Shown: positions 24,196 to 37,759 of the stretch, piece after piece
Layout: every line of letters begins with the position of its first letter
Numbering within the stretch: position 1 is the first letter of the stretch
From: Pomacea canaliculata
Lineage: Eukaryota > Mollusca > Gastropoda > Architaenioglossa > Ampullariidae
Assembly: GCF_003073045.1 (NCBI RefSeq)
Contig: NC_037593.1
Coordinates: forward strand, 15,570,735-15,634,734
Length of the DNA stretch: 64,000 bases
Reading direction: 5' to 3'
The notes under the pieces: generated by a model
Database searches by the model: none
Told to the model about the DNA's origin: nothing
The model's input: the letters and a program-made list of their open reading frames with translations, nothing else
Made by a program: the position numbers and the translations under genes

Positions 24196-24429
24196 TAATG
24201 TTTGGAAGACAACGAAGTAAGAAACAACTCAAATAATATTTGATTGAAAGCTTTTGGCTTGAGTTAGGAAAACTGTCCCTAAGTACTGCATTTTTTCTCT
24301 GTTTTCCTGTGATCTACAGAAGGATCCTGGATGCTAAGATGTACCTGTGAGCTAAACTGATGATAAAATATTAGCAGCTTGTAGAGGTAGACAACTCTTT
24401 CCAACACTCTTGTGCAATCTAGTTTGTGC

Positions 24430-24620
24430 TTGTTCAACTTTGCTGATCTCCCTTAAATACAAATGAAGTGAATAGGGGATAAAAATTAAGAGGATATGCA
24501 TGTCTTGGATACTTTCATTAAGGCATATCCATTGTATATGTGCCACTGTTAGGTTTCTCATTATTTTCTTTTCAAAAAGTATTCTCTCACTGTTCTTTTT
24601 TCCCATTTGCTAGCAGTCTC
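24430..24620. repeat. Diverged repeat shared with 56866-57010
   Basis: Both carry atctccctt(a/g)a(a/g)tacaaatga, a short variable part, gccactgttag or gtcactgttag and ttctcattattttctttt-like ends. No coding signal. Class unknown. Confidence 0.5.
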
Positions 24621-24766
24621 AGTATCCACAATCTTTGAATCTCGACCTATGAACGCCTTGCACACACACACACACCGCCGTATTGTGTGGGTTATGTTCA
24701 TAGCACACTGACATGAAAGGTAATATCTGTATTTGATTTTGGTGACATTTAGGCTTTTAGTCCAGT

Positions 24767-25285
24767 CTAATCTTGGGAAAAGTCGTGCTGACTCCGGCTG
24801 TATTATTCACTGCAGGTCATACCTAGAGTACTCGAACTCGAACATTTTGTTGATTAGGCCTGTATGCCCATTTCAGGGTTGCCAGGGGGAGGGGAGTGAA
24901 CAACAACCGCCAGCCAGCAAAGTCCAATATCTTCCAGCAAATCCCTGATAACACATTCCATGCTTAACCTTCCTGGTTACTCGCGTAAGAGATTTCCCAT
25001 TCAGTCAAAAGGTATTATATCATGTGGACGGGAGGCGAAAACCTAGTAGAGCATTGAATGTGCTCATCAAGCAGGCAAGAAACTTACCTACCTGGTCAGA
25101 TAAATATTCTGGCCACTTAAGGGTAAGGTAGCATTGGTACGACCTCTGCTGTGGACAAGCCAGGAACAGATTTTCAAACCTATGTTGGAGGATTTCATCC
25201 GCTGGAACAAGATAACAACATTTGTTTGGTTTTATTTCTTGACGTCAACAACTACTACTAACAGATATTTTTCACACAGAAAATA
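24767..25285 (+). repeat. Intergenic repeat R4, copy reaching the unit 5 promoter
   Basis: Begins ctaatcttgggaaaagtcg, includes ttgttgattaggcctgtat, a G-rich part, agcaa(a/g)tccctgataacac, caggcaagaaacttacc and ggaggatttcatccgctg, and ends with the ttcacac.gaaaa motif. Copies lie at 29035, 37760 and 41633. Here the repeat ends about 42 bp before the unit 5 ATG and replaces the promoter seen in units 3 and 4. Confidence 0.75.
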
Positions 25286-25327
25286 ATTATAGAAAATATT
25301 GTAGAGCTGACGAGGAAATAGTAAAAG

Positions 25328-27360
25328 ATGGCCTGCAAGGTGCCCAAGATTCCAGTCTGTGTGGCCATCGTCTGTTGTGTGGTGGCTTTGATATTCCAGC
25401 TCGTGGCTGTAGTGGGAACCGGGTGGCTGGTCTTTTCGAGAGGAGACAGGGGTGGAGAGCTTGGACTATTTCGTTCGTGTATCAACGGTATGTGCGCAGA
25501 TGTGCCGAGCAGCTTGATGCCAGGTAACGGTGGTGCAATAAAAGTAATTACACTAAAAACTAGAAGTCAAAATTACTATCATCACTGTTTTTATTAAATG
25601 TATGCATTTGTGGGCACTCAAAGACTGACATGAGCGCGCGCATGCACACACACTGATGTAGGTAACTTCGTACGCTTCAGATCAAGAAACCATTTACAAT
25701 GCATTCTTTCAGTTTTGAACATTGTATCACAGGTTCCATTGTCAGGTAACCACCTACCAAGCCCTCAGCTGCTCAAGTTTAAGCAAAATATTAGATTTAT
25801 GAACTTCCGCCGTGTGACATTGACCTTTTTACCTGATGTCTGTTGAGTGGTCAAATCTTTAGGTTCACTGAGGTCTTTAACATGCTATGTCAGGTGACCC
25901 GTCAACAGTCACAAGCTCAAAGCTTATTACACTGGCTGCGGTGGGGATAGTCCACATAAAAATATTTTGTGCAACTAACTTTACAGCAGAAAATGGTTTA
26001 ATGATAAAATAAGATGAGTGATTCAGAATGAAGAAAATGAAGTTTTGATGCAAGTCTCATTAGAAGATAATCATTTCTTGTATATTAAAAACCTTTGCTT
26101 GGCTTTAAATTTTTGTAACGAAACTGAAATATAATAGAGCTTACGAATTGATGAAGATTATACGAAGATAACTGCTTTGCCAACGGCTGTTAATAAAAAC
26201 AAGTTTGTCAAACTGAGGAAAGAATGAGTGTTGAAAGTAACATTCCAAAGAAGTTTCTTTTATGTTTATATTATCCAGTTAACCAAGTAAACATATTTTA
26301 AGGTATCATCAGATTGATGTCTTTCGTGTCTTTAATGTGCAGACAAGAAAAAGATTTGAATTCTTGTCTGGTCCTAGATTACTGGAGGGTATGTCAGGCG
26401 TACTCCATCCTGGGTCTGTTGACCATCGCCGGAAGTCTGGTTGCTGGGATTCTACATTCTGTCTTTGAAGACACGGCCAAGGTTTCTGTAGCTGCCATTG
26501 CTTCGTGCGTTGCTTCAGGTAAGCCTCGTGTGATTGAGAGAGTGTAAAACAGAGAGTTCATCCACTTTGTGCCAGTCACTAATTTACAATAAATCATTGC
26601 TGCTTGACTACAACAAACACTTATCAATCTTATTATCACTTCCTGTCACTTTCTCAGTTAATAGCTGTGTGTATCTGTATATCTGTTGTTACATGGGGAT
26701 CAAACCGACGATGTTCGAGATTCCCGGTGATGAATGTTATCATTGATTTTGTTTATGGATACTATTATTTGCCTTCTCTCTCTAATACGTTTTATTTCTC
26801 CACAAACAACAAAAACTATTAAGAACAATGATTTCAAAAAATAAAAAAATAAGGCACAAAAATCAGTATTTTTTAACCGAAAGGTTGTTAAACATTTCTT
26901 GCCCAGATAATGGTCAATATGTGTTTGGGCACAACTAATTATAAAAGTCAGTTACTTAGCCTGACATGGAAGAAATCAGTGTCACTGGGTGTCTGCTAAC
27001 CGTTATTATTTTCTGCATTCATACACTTTTCGGAGAACTAGTATTTAATGATAAGAACAATGCTTGTAAGCCGCTGATGTTGCTAGGTCCCCAATATATG
27101 TATAACCTATAAGATTATGTTCTTCTCCACCTAAACAAACTCACTAAAACGCAAGAATGTTAAAAATAAAAAAGCTTTCCTTTTTGTCTGTTTCAGTGCT
27201 CTTTCTGATAATAGAACTTGTCATGTTTGGTCTTGAGTCATCTTCACTTCGTCACGAAACAGGACTTGACTTTGGTTACGGATTCATCCTCTCTATTATC
27301 GCATGTATTCTCAGCTTCCTCGCCACTTTAGGTTTTGCTGTAGGATCAAGGATGTCATAA
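25328..27360 (+). CDS. Unit 5: claudin/PMP22-like four-transmembrane protein
   Basis: Exons 25328-25523, 26378-26518 and 27197-27360 give 166 residues. MACKVPKIPVCVAI opens TM1, ending GTGW; the spacer is 12 residues, then GLFRSC and Cys after four. Exon 2 begins DYWRVCQAYSILG, differing from the WxACQ of most copies. Exon 3 has VLFLIIELVMFG, a longer second loop (three extra residues) and ends VGSRMS. Only the last 40 or so bases before the ATG resemble units 3 and 4; further upstream is repeat R4. Introns of 854 and 678 bp. Downstream flank at 27500-27620 keeps the ATTACACA-rich tract of units 3 and 4. Confidence 0.86.
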
Positions 27361-29034
27361 ACTAAACTGTGAAGTTGTTATAATATCACGGACAGTCTAC
27401 CTTGCTTATCAGAAACATAAATGATATTCTCGTCATTTTCACTTTCACATTTTTCTGTTTATTTAATGTTTGCTTATAAACTAAATGCCATGTACAACAT
27501 TTTGACTTTCTCGCAATATGTGTTGCACAAGGTGTCGCCATACCCCTAGGCAAGGTGGTGTTGATTTCGTGACAGACCTCACATTACACATCACAAATTA
27601 CACATTACACACTAATACTCAAAACTCCATTACATATGGACTCTTTTTTACATACCCTTTTGCTTGTATTTAGTACGTGTTCAACATAAATGAAATTAAG
27701 GGTGTGCTTATCGAATAAGAGTTTTGATGTTCATGGAACGAATGAAACCCTTTTTCCCAAAGAATACTTCACGATTGTATGAAGGTGCTGAAAAGTAGTA
27801 CAAATAAATCTGAAAGGGCATAACAATTATTTTAAATGAATAAATGATGTGCAAGATTTACTGCTGCATAAGGATCAGAGAAAATAATACAGGTTAACAA
27901 CTCGTCATTTGTTGTGTCTTTGTAGCAAATGATGCCTCTATTACTACTCGTATGTATCTTACAAATATACACAAAGATGGCACTGGTACTAACATTCTTC
28001 ATTAAAACATCATGGATTCCAAACCATGATAGACCTGTTTACAAAACCTAGATTTGCCACCACCACCACCCCTTTATATAGGAAAAATAACAACAGCGAT
28101 GATGATGGATGATTGACGATGATGCATTTTTGTTCTTTTTCTACAGCATTAGTTCGGATCGACAAAGTCATCATTAATCTGTGATAAAAGTATTTAAATG
28201 TACACTCTTGTCCTTTGATGAAATCATAAGTATATTCCGAGGAATACACGAGCACGAAACAGAGAGGATGAAGCACACTGCATTGACCCTGTGACCTTAC
28301 CGGCGAACCTCACAAAGAGACCAGTATAACGAGATAGACGCCTTTTGCGTAGACACTTTGTCAATACCATAGCCATCAACAGAAGGTATATGTGTTGTAC
28401 TAATACTACTACCAATAATAATAGAATAAACTTTTATTGCACTACCATACAAAAAATTTGAAAACTGATTGAATAATTTTGTTACTAGACTTTCTCCTCT
28501 AAGAACTTTCTAACTACTGTATAGATATATATTTTACATTCCCATATCACTATTTCATTATGCTTTCGTTATTTTAGTAAGAAAAAAATTACACCGTCAC
28601 TAGTTTAAGCATGTTGGGAATTCCAGTTTTTACTACGATCTGTAACAGAGATTTGCTCGAGAACTAAAGTTGTAGGAATTCTGTACAGCTGTTTAGAAAA
28701 GAAACTTAATACAAATCCATTAAAACAAGAAAAGCATTATAGGAGAAAAAAGATAAAAATAACTCATAAGCAATAACAGTAGACATGTACAGTAACCTGA
28801 ATAGACGCTTACTTACCACCATTCATGTTCTTACTTCAACTTCTTGACATTTATTTTATCTCACCCAAATTTACCTCAGTAAATGTGAAAATGTATTTCT
28901 AATTTTTGCAATTATATTTCACTGACAAAACGCTGTGATCCCAGTTGCACATTCCCCCTGAATATATGGCCTGTCTAGTTACCAGTAATCACACATTGCC
29001 AAAGTTTTATTGATTCCCCTACTGTCTCGTCCTC
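27361..29034. other. Region between units 5 and 6
   Basis: The first 260 bp are a diverged downstream flank of the unit 3/4 type. The rest is AT-rich with no gene signal. A short minus-strand open frame at 28010-28276 has no family features. Confidence 0.45.
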
Positions 29035-29690
29035 CGCCAGCCAAGAAAGTCCAATACCTTCCAGAAAATCTCTGGTAATACATTCCACGCTTAGTATTGC
29101 TAGTTACTCTCACAAGAGATCTCCTATTTAGTCAAAAGGCATTGTTTCATGTAAAAGGGTGGACGGGAGGAGAAAACCTTTAGAACCTCGACTTTACTCG
29201 TCAAGCAGGCGAGAAACTTACCTACCTGGTGAGATAAGGTAACTTTGGCACGACCTCTGGTGTGGACAAACAAGGAACAGATGTCCAAACCTATGCTGGA
29301 GGATTTCATCCACTGGAACAAGATAACAACATTTGTTTGCTTTTATTTCTTGACGTCAGGAACAACTACTAACAGGTATATTTTACGCCAAAGACAATTA
29401 TTAACAGCATATTCTAAATTTATCCAGGAAAGAACGAAATATTTATTTATAAACTGACCTCTAGATGGCGTGTGCTTCATATTCTGGCGGCGGTGGCTGA
29501 ATGGTTTGCGTTTTTCTTAGATCACGGTAGATATAGGCGATATAAGACTTTCCTGTAAATTTAAGCCTCCATAATCCATCTGATAATTAATTATTCGCTA
29601 CGATTCGCACCTGCAACCAGCGAACACTGCTAACAGTGTACTACGTCACGCTAATCATGTACTACGTCACGCTGGTGCACCATTCATAAC
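29035..29690 (+). repeat. Intergenic repeat R4, copy 3 with extended 3' part
   Basis: Carries the core (ccagcc.a..aagtccaa onward) and a 3' extension shared with 38300-38560 and 42140-42390: ccaggaaagaacgaaatatt-like, ctggcggcggtggctgaatg, atcacggtaga and tacgattcgcacctgcaacc. The ggtggctgaatgg phrase resembles a pol III A box and attcgcacc is a weak B-box candidate, so the extension could be an old tRNA-derived SINE. This is not proven. Confidence 0.65.
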
Positions 29691-29882
29691 AGCGTTCCTG
29701 TTATTTAAAGTTATGAAATCTGACGACAGAGGCAATGTTACTAGACAAGATGAACTTTGACTCAAACTATATAGTTGCCATGGCCTTTGTTTGATACACA
29801 AATCGCGTTACATACCTGTCTACAGTTAAGTTGGAGAGAAACCGCTCGGTATGACTTTGAATACAATTTTTCGAGAGGTGAC

Positions 29883-29952
29883 TTATCTCAGCCTGCCAAT
29901 GAGTCATATCATTCGCCAATCAATCATTTTTCATATCACGTACATTTAAGAG
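29883..29952 (+). promoter_or_regulatory. Candidate promoter of unit 6
   Basis: A TTATCT (AGATAA, GATA-type site) at 29883-29888 lies in gaggtgacttatctcagc, which recurs upstream of unit 13 (59542-59547) and unit 14 (62851-62856). An acatttaaga A/T-rich box near 29942 matches the acatttaaaag of unit 13. Positions relative to the ATGs are similar (about 290-350 bp upstream). Confidence 0.4.
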
Positions 29953-30172
29953 TGCCTCATATCGTGACAGGGCCAGACAAGAGCCTGATTTCAAGGCAAG
30001 AAGTCTTGTTCCCCAAAACAGTGAAAAAAGTTATTCAGCAGCTTAAGAGACTTTGCGCTGCCAGAACTTACGATCAACTAAAAACTGAACAACCAAACTA
30101 CCACGAAAACTTGTGTAAGCAGTACCTGAAAACAACTTGACTGATACAAGCTGTCGAAGGCACCGTGGAAAG

Positions 30173-31847
30173 ATGCCCCTGTACATTCCCAAGATTCCTG
30201 TCTGTGTGGCGATCGCATGCAGTGGGGTGGCTTTGGTGTTCCAGCTCGTGGCTGTCGCCGGAACCGGGTGGCTGGTATCGAACACTGATTCCCTACATTC
30301 TGCAAAGTTTGGATTGTTCCGTTATTGTGTAGACAGCAGTTGTGATTCCAATGATATAAATACAGGTAGGCACGTTGTGTAATTGACTGATATTAACGAA
30401 CATTTCTATTTAAAAGTTTTTAAATGTAAAGGACTTTAATGTTACTATAGTTTTTCTTTTTTTCCAATGAATTGTAAATTGAGGAGACAGTATTATTAGC
30501 ATTCTGTCATTTGGGTGCTTAAAATATTTTTACATATGAATTTTTTTGTTTGCGAAGATTTACATTTCTACCGGTCCTCTACATTAGCATACAATGAGAA
30601 AGTGCCTTGTGAAAGTATTGGCTGAACCTGGGAAACAAAGAGTTAGAAAGACAGATTGAATGAAGTAACACCAAAGGACTATAACAGTTTTAGAATGCAT
30701 ATAAATCGTGTCTTTGCTCGTAAAACATAAAAAAAGACAGAAAAATGGATCATGAGAGAGAGAGAGAGCTGTAAAGCTTACCGTTTCTTGGATAAGTAAA
30801 AAAGGGAAATTTTTACGGTGGTGTGCATTTGTTAGCTCATGACATAAACCCTGGTTCGAAGACGAAGTAAAGTTTCTTCAATAAGTAGAATTGCGCTTCA
30901 AATTTCAATGTTTAGCTTTTAATATCTATTTTAGATTATTTACAGGTGAGTGATGTGAAAGACAAGGTGTTACGGGAAAGACCCTAAAGATTCTCCCCAG
31001 AAATACTTTGCGATAACAGTTCATATGTTTGCTTGTCCCTCTAGACTGGTGGAAAGCTTGTCAGGCGTTGTCCATTATTGCAATGGGGACTATTTTCATC
31101 AGTCTTGTTCTCGGAGTTCTGCACATTCTTAGAGAAGATACACAGATGCTTACACTTCCTGTTGTGGCTCTGGGCGCTGCTACAGGTAAAACGTCGAGAT
31201 GTTTCTCCTGTTCTCTTCTATCTCTCACTCCCCATCTCTCTCGCGTCTTTCTTGTCTCTTTTCTCATCCATTTTCTTTTTATTTATTTAACCCTTCCACT
31301 TTCTTCTTCTTCTATTTGGGCTTGCCTATCTTTGCATACGTATTGAACAAGAAAGTTCAAGTACGAGCATGTTTGTGACCCCATTTGCTGTATTTTCATA
31401 TTTTAAAACTATCCTCCCAAGCAAGCGGTGTATATAGAAGAAAATGAATGAGTGTGTGTATAACCGAGTGTGTATGTGTGTGTGTGTGCGTGTGTGAGAG
31501 AGTTTGCTCTTTTTGTGTATTATGTTCTCGGGCGTGTATGCTTGAAGCAAGGTGGTTACTAGCAGTTCAATGTTTTAAGCATCTCATTTTCACCTTCCTG
31601 CACCACAGGATCCAAAATTGATAAGAAAAAGAATCAGTATGTTTATGTCTGTTTACTCTTTTGTGTTTCAGCAGTTTGCGTGACAGTGGAAGTCGGTGTG
31701 TTGGCCGTTAAGACTGAGGAATTATTTCTTTATTTCATAGATAAACCATCATACGGGTACGGCTTCTACCTGTCAATTTTTGCTGGAGTGTTGAGTGTCG
31801 TGACCGCCGTCCTTCACACGGTAGGAAGAGTCATGTTTCGCTATTGA
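30173..31847 (+). CDS. Unit 6: claudin/PMP22-like four-transmembrane protein
   Basis: Exons 30173-30365, 31045-31185 and 31672-31847 give 169 residues. MPLYIPKIPVCVAIACSG opens TM1, ending GTGW. A 13-residue spacer precedes GLFRYC, with Cys after four. Exon 2 is WWKACQALSIIAMG; the 141 bp end in ALGAAT. The exon 3 acceptor has two nearby AGs (ttcag/cag); the first keeps phase 1 and gives AVCVTVEVGV. The second loop holds about 18 residues before SYGYGFYL, and the tail ends GRVMFRY. N-terminus, ALGAA at the exon 2 end and promoter link it to units 13 and 14. An open frame at 29775-30140 upstream is promoter/5'UTR and not conserved as protein. Confidence 0.86.
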
Positions 31848-33021
31848 GTTAAGGACTCACTCATGGCTGACGAGAGTGCTCACAATTGTGTGGACGTACC
31901 AAATCCACTTTGCTACCAGATGATACTAGACGACCACTTAAAAAGTACTGAAGTATTTCTTTGAAACTGTTATCCAAATGTTTCTTTGGTTGACACAAGT
32001 TTATGGATGTTTTGTTCAATCCAAAATCTTTTTCCTACAGCAGTAGGTAAAAAAAAAATCCTCAGCTATTTGTTAAACAGGAATCAAAAAAGAAATAAAC
32101 CTTGTAGTTAATGACTCCCCGATATTTTAAAAACTCTTTAACAACACAGCAACACGGATATAACAGCAAGCAGAAACACCATTGTCTGTTTTTCACAGCT
32201 TCGGAGTTGATTACAATAATTATCCACACTAAGAACTCAAATCCGAGACACTTTTGATTGTGAAACCCCTTCTGTACTCTCCGTTGTATTAATATCAGCA
32301 ATATTATCAAATATCTTTTATATTTCTTCTTTTCTTGTGAAATTGCTAGTCGAAACACATTATCTCTTAATACTAGAAACGAGTCTGTCGATGAAAGCTA
32401 GCCAGTCGAGTGGGAATAGGTTGCTTACGAAGGATGATAAAATTTTAGTTGCTTGAAGATTCTACACCAGAAAAAAACCTTTTAAATAATCCAGGATCTC
32501 TGGTCGTCAGTTGTGACCAGTCACAAGGAGAGAGAGACAGGCGACTGAGGACAGAGAATTGTTTTTCTTGACATATTGGTTGTCAGCAGATTATTTTATT
32601 TTCATCGTCCATAAATGTGTGATTTTTTTGTATCTTAAGTAAGTTCCCCTCCCCGGCTTTCCTCCAGTGTATTTAATTTGACATGGTCGAACGACTTTAA
32701 GAAACATCTTTTGCACATAATAATTCAATCTACAAAAGCTTATTTCGAAAAGTAGGTTCGCTTCGAAACCTTCGAATTTCAAGCCTCAAGTGATTAACCG
32801 AGAAGTAGAGTCCATCACAAGGCGTGAACACACTCCTAGGGAATATTTTTCTTCAAAGCATAGACTGTCTTCTGGATTTGATGTTTCTGAATACTAACAA
32901 AATTGTACAAGCATCTCAATGTAGTAAATTATCTATAAATACAAATCATTAACAAAATTAAATTAAATTAAAATGAAGTATTGAACAAACTTTTGGATTT
33001 GGACTTCACATATTCTTTTGC
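31848..33021. other. Downstream flank of unit 6
   Basis: Non-coding. 32520-32720 is related to 36560-36750 downstream of unit 7, and the tgtttctttggttgacaca phrase near 31979 recurs near 37089 and 61349. This shows a common downstream module among units 6, 7 and 13. Confidence 0.5.
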
Positions 33022-33190
33022 TTGCATTTAGTAATTGTTCAACAAAATGAACTTAAGGGTATGATTATCGATCAATTACTCATGAACAGGGTGGATTACT
33101 GTCATGGTACCCCCTGGTACCTATCTGCTGGACACTTTGACAAACTGAAGATTCCAGATACATCAGCCCCCATCATTACTCATAGGAACA
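33022..33190 (+). mobile_element. LINE relic, L2/CR1-like
   Basis: Translation includes QLLMNRVDYCHG and a following HFDKLKI, resembling the SRLDYCN..L.GLP.....L strand of L2/CR1/Rex reverse transcriptase C-terminal regions, in degraded form. About 55 codons only. Identification rests on the RxDYC motif and spacing, so it is tentative. Confidence 0.5.
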
Positions 33191-33264
33191 GAGAGCTTTT
33201 AGGGGGCTTTCTAGAGTGGAGTTTCTTTGCTATTAAACTTTCTCCTTTGAAAAATACTACATAG

Positions 33265-33641
33265 GCTGCGTGTGAGTGAGATAGTGTGTGTCTGTGAGTG
33301 AGAGAGTATGTGTGTGAGTGAGTGTGTATATGAGTGAGTGTGTATGTGTGTGTGAGTGAGTGTGTATGTGTGTGTGAGTGAGTGTGTATGTGTGTGTGAG
33401 TGAGTGTGTATGTGTGTGCGAGTATGAGTGTGAGTGTGTGTGTGTGTGTGTGTGCGAGTGAGAGAGTGTGTGAGAGAGTGTGTGTATGTGTGTGTGAGTG
33501 AGTGTGTATGTGTGTGCGAGTATGAGTGTGAGTGTGTGTGTGTGTGTGTGTGCGAGTGAGAGAGTGTGTGAGAGAGTGTGTGTATGTGTGTGTGAGTGAG
33601 TGTGTATGTGTGTGCGAGTGAGAGTGTGTGTGTGTGTGTGA
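33265..33641. repeat. GT/GAGT-rich minisatellite with higher-order period
   Basis: Mixed GT, GAGT and GTAT repeats. A pattern of about 98 bp repeats (gcgagtatgagtgtgagtg at 33418 and 33516). It generates His/Thr/Ser-rich open frames up to 224 codons on the minus strand that are not genes. A GA/GT-rich tract lies at the matching position before unit 9 (about 42900). Confidence 0.85.
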
Positions 33642-34383
33642 GGGGCGCACAACCAGTAAGGTCGTGCGCACCCTCCTGATTGTCGACCCCTGAACTCTCA
33701 TAGGTTCAAACGAGGTCAACCAACAAGAGGCAGCAATTGGCAACGCAAAAATGCTAGCCCCACTTACTTCCCCACGACCAAAATATGTGATAACTAAACA
33801 CTTTAAATACTCATTTAATATTCCTGCATTTTTACACACAAGCATGCTCTTCATTTAATTTAAAGTCAAATCAAAATAGACAATTACCTCAAACTCACAA
33901 CTTTTTTCTAGTAAAATGTTAGTGAAGAAAACGGTCAGGTTCCATTCCCCAAACCCGTCTTAAAGCGGGTGGGGTACTAGGTACTAGGTGACTAGGTTGC
34001 CCAGAATGTAATCTATTGACTGAGTAAACAACCCGTCACGTGTATCGCCCCTAGTGTGTACAACCTACCTGAGCGATACTAAACTAAATTTGTCGCCAGG
34101 CTGTATTTCAGTCTGTCCCTTCCTTCTGAGTGCGACACAGGACAAGCCACCAACCAGTGTCGCCTAGACGCTGCTATGTGCGGGATATCCTATCATATGG
34201 AGATAAGAGAAACCAACCGGGTAGACAACAACGACTGAAGCCTAACAAGACTTGCAATGATATTCTTCAACAATTAAAAAAAACCGTGATGTGATAATTA
34301 ACTAGGAACTGAGCCATCAAACTCCTTACTGAACCAGGTTGACCATTCTGACTGACACAAGGTGTGGAAGTACCTGTGGGAAG
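33642..34383 (+). promoter_or_regulatory. Conserved upstream block of unit 7
   Basis: 33642-33920 is shared with 42950-43230 (unit 9), and 33925-34383 with blocks before units 8, 9 and 10. Common landmarks are gtgaagaaaacggtcagg, a tcagtctgtcc tract, gacacaggacaagccacc and, 60 bp or less before the ATG, ctgacacaaggtgtggaagt. The TATA-like box of unit 9 is degraded here. The last part is expected to be 5'UTR. Confidence 0.55.
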
Positions 34384-35498
34384 ATGCACCTGTACCGGCC
34401 CAAGGTTCCTGTTTGTGTGGCGATGGGATGTAGTGGGGTGGCCTTGGCGATCCAGCTTGCGGCGGTTATCGGAACCGGGTGGATGGTGTACAAGAACACT
34501 TACTCTGTTTACTCGTATTTCTCAGAGGAAGGATTGTTCCGTTATTGCAAGGAAATCACTGAAATTTGTTATACATATGATGAGCGTAAAGGTAAGTGTA
34601 AATGTCTTAAATTAGTAAGCTTTCTGGAAAAATTGTTTATGGTATGCAAGAATGGAAGGAGCATGTGCAATCAATTGCATTTTGTAATCTGAAACCACGA
34701 TGTAACCTTTTAAAGTACAGAGTTGAAAGTATGAAAGTAAACAATAGGGAGAATGTCAACAAATGTTTTTAACAACTTGATAGATAGTTCGGATAATGAG
34801 AAAGCTATGAGCTCTCTAGATGTTACATAAAAGATTATTTTTAGAAGACCTTTGAGCCCACATCACGTGATGTTTGTGTTTATAGGTCCCTCAGACTGGG
34901 CTAAATATTGTCAGCTGTTCTCCATTCTGTCACTGGGGGCTATGTTCAGCAGTTGTCTTCTCGGAATTCTGCACATTTTCAGACAAGAGACACAGGCACT
35001 GACACATCTTGCTGCTGGTGTGAACGGGGTCGCAGGTAAGATTTTAAAATATTTTTGTTTTTCCACTTCTATCTCTTCCTCCTTATCCCCACCCTCTCTC
35101 TCTTTTCTAGTCTTTATCAGCTCTCTTCCATTCTCTTTTACCTGTCTCCCTCGATTTCTCTTATCCCACATTGCCCCATATTTAAACGTTCTCAGTATTC
35201 ATTTAGTTTTGCGTACCTATACCACGTGGTCCCAATGTAATCGATAATCAATACTCGAAGATCCGAATCAGGAGAACGAGTCAACATGTTGATGTCTGCT
35301 TCCATTCTTCTTTTTTCAGTCGTTTACATCGCAGTGGAAGTGGGTGTGTTCGCTGGTGAGACTAAGGACATGGTAATAGATACTGCGTCATTAACTGTTT
35401 CATACGGGTACTGTTTCTACCTGTCGATCGTTGCTGGTGTGTTGAGTGTCGTCACCGCCATCCTTTACGTCGTCGGAAGAGTCCCAGTCCGTCAGTGA
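34384..35498 (+). CDS. Unit 7: claudin/PMP22-like four-transmembrane protein
   Basis: Exons 34384-34591, 34895-35035 and 35320-35498 give 175 residues, the longest copy. MHLYRPKVPVCVAMGCSG opens TM1, ending GTGW. A 16-residue, Tyr/Ser-rich spacer leads to GLFRYC, then Cys after six residues. Exon 2 starts DWAKYCQLFSIL with QLF in place of the usual QAF. Exon 3 begins VVYIAVEVGVFAGE, has SYGYCFYL after the second loop and ends GRVPVRQ. An AATAAA signal lies at 35610-35615, 112 bp after the stop. An ATCACGTGAT palindrome occurs in intron 1 about 25 bp before exon 2 and is shared with units 9 and 10. Confidence 0.87.
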
Positions 35499-36917
<1,419 letters not shown>

Positions 36918-37044
36918 ACAACTCATTTGTACTGCGTTTCAAATCCCTCTACATTCTACAAGAATAAGAGAGACTTGTAAAACTTCGCTGTGAAATACAA
37001 GCTCAGTGTCCTCACACGAAGAGCCAGTAACTGTCGAGTAATCA

Positions 37045-37430
37045 GCGGCACAATGATACCAGATGCAGGCTGATAAGGTGTCATCATAATGTTTGTTTGG
37101 TTGACAAAATTTGATGGATGTTTTGTTGTCACCAATGTCGTCTTACAACACCTGTGAGTAACATAAATCACGTCAGCCATTTGTACAAATCAACAGAGGT
37201 TTGAGTGTGCACAAATTTGTTTGTACAAAACAAACAGAAAATGTCTACTGGCCGTTGTTAAAAAACAAGAAAAACAAAGATGGTTTTAATTGTATTCACT
37301 AGCGAAAACAAATGCTACATTGAAATAACCATGGAGCCAAATGCGAACTTTGAATCCATCGCCTTTCAAACAGGCATCAAGAGAAGTAGTAATATCTAAC
37401 GGAATAGACACACACACACGCAACTACACC
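37045..37430 (+). repeat. Orphan downstream flank of a lost array gene
   Basis: caatgataccagatgcaggc, gtcatcataatgttt, ggttgac...tgttttgtt and caccaatg occur in the same order as in 61300-61420 just after unit 13, but no exons precede them here. Continues to a decayed tRNA-like segment (about 37352). Interpreted as the footprint of a gene copy lost between units 7 and 8. Confidence 0.5.
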
Positions 37431-37759
37431 CTTCCCCTTATCTCACAACAGTGACCGAGACAAGGTGAACTAATGACAGCTCACTTCCGGTGTAGTCAAA
37501 ACGTAAAATATAAGAGTGTTCGTGTGTGGAGGGGGAAACACTCTTGGAACTTGAAATACTCCGGGGTCACTCACACTTTTATATTTTTAGTTATACGTAT
37601 TTAACCCCGAGACCCAAGAGAAATATCCTTTTTAGTACACTTTAAAAATATTTTTGAAATACCTTTATTTACTTATATTATTTTGAAACTAATAAACCAT
37701 ACAGAGTAAATATATAAGCACGTTTTTCACCATGTTTTTTGCGAATTTTAATGAGATGT

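Noticed and set aside
29775-30140. 121-codon frame before unit 6
   Set aside because: It overlaps the promoter and 5'UTR region; the matching region before units 13 and 14 does not keep the frame.
33180-33854. 224-codon minus-strand frame rich in His, Thr and Ser
   Set aside because: Translation of the GT-rich minisatellite; both overlapping frames are open for the same reason.
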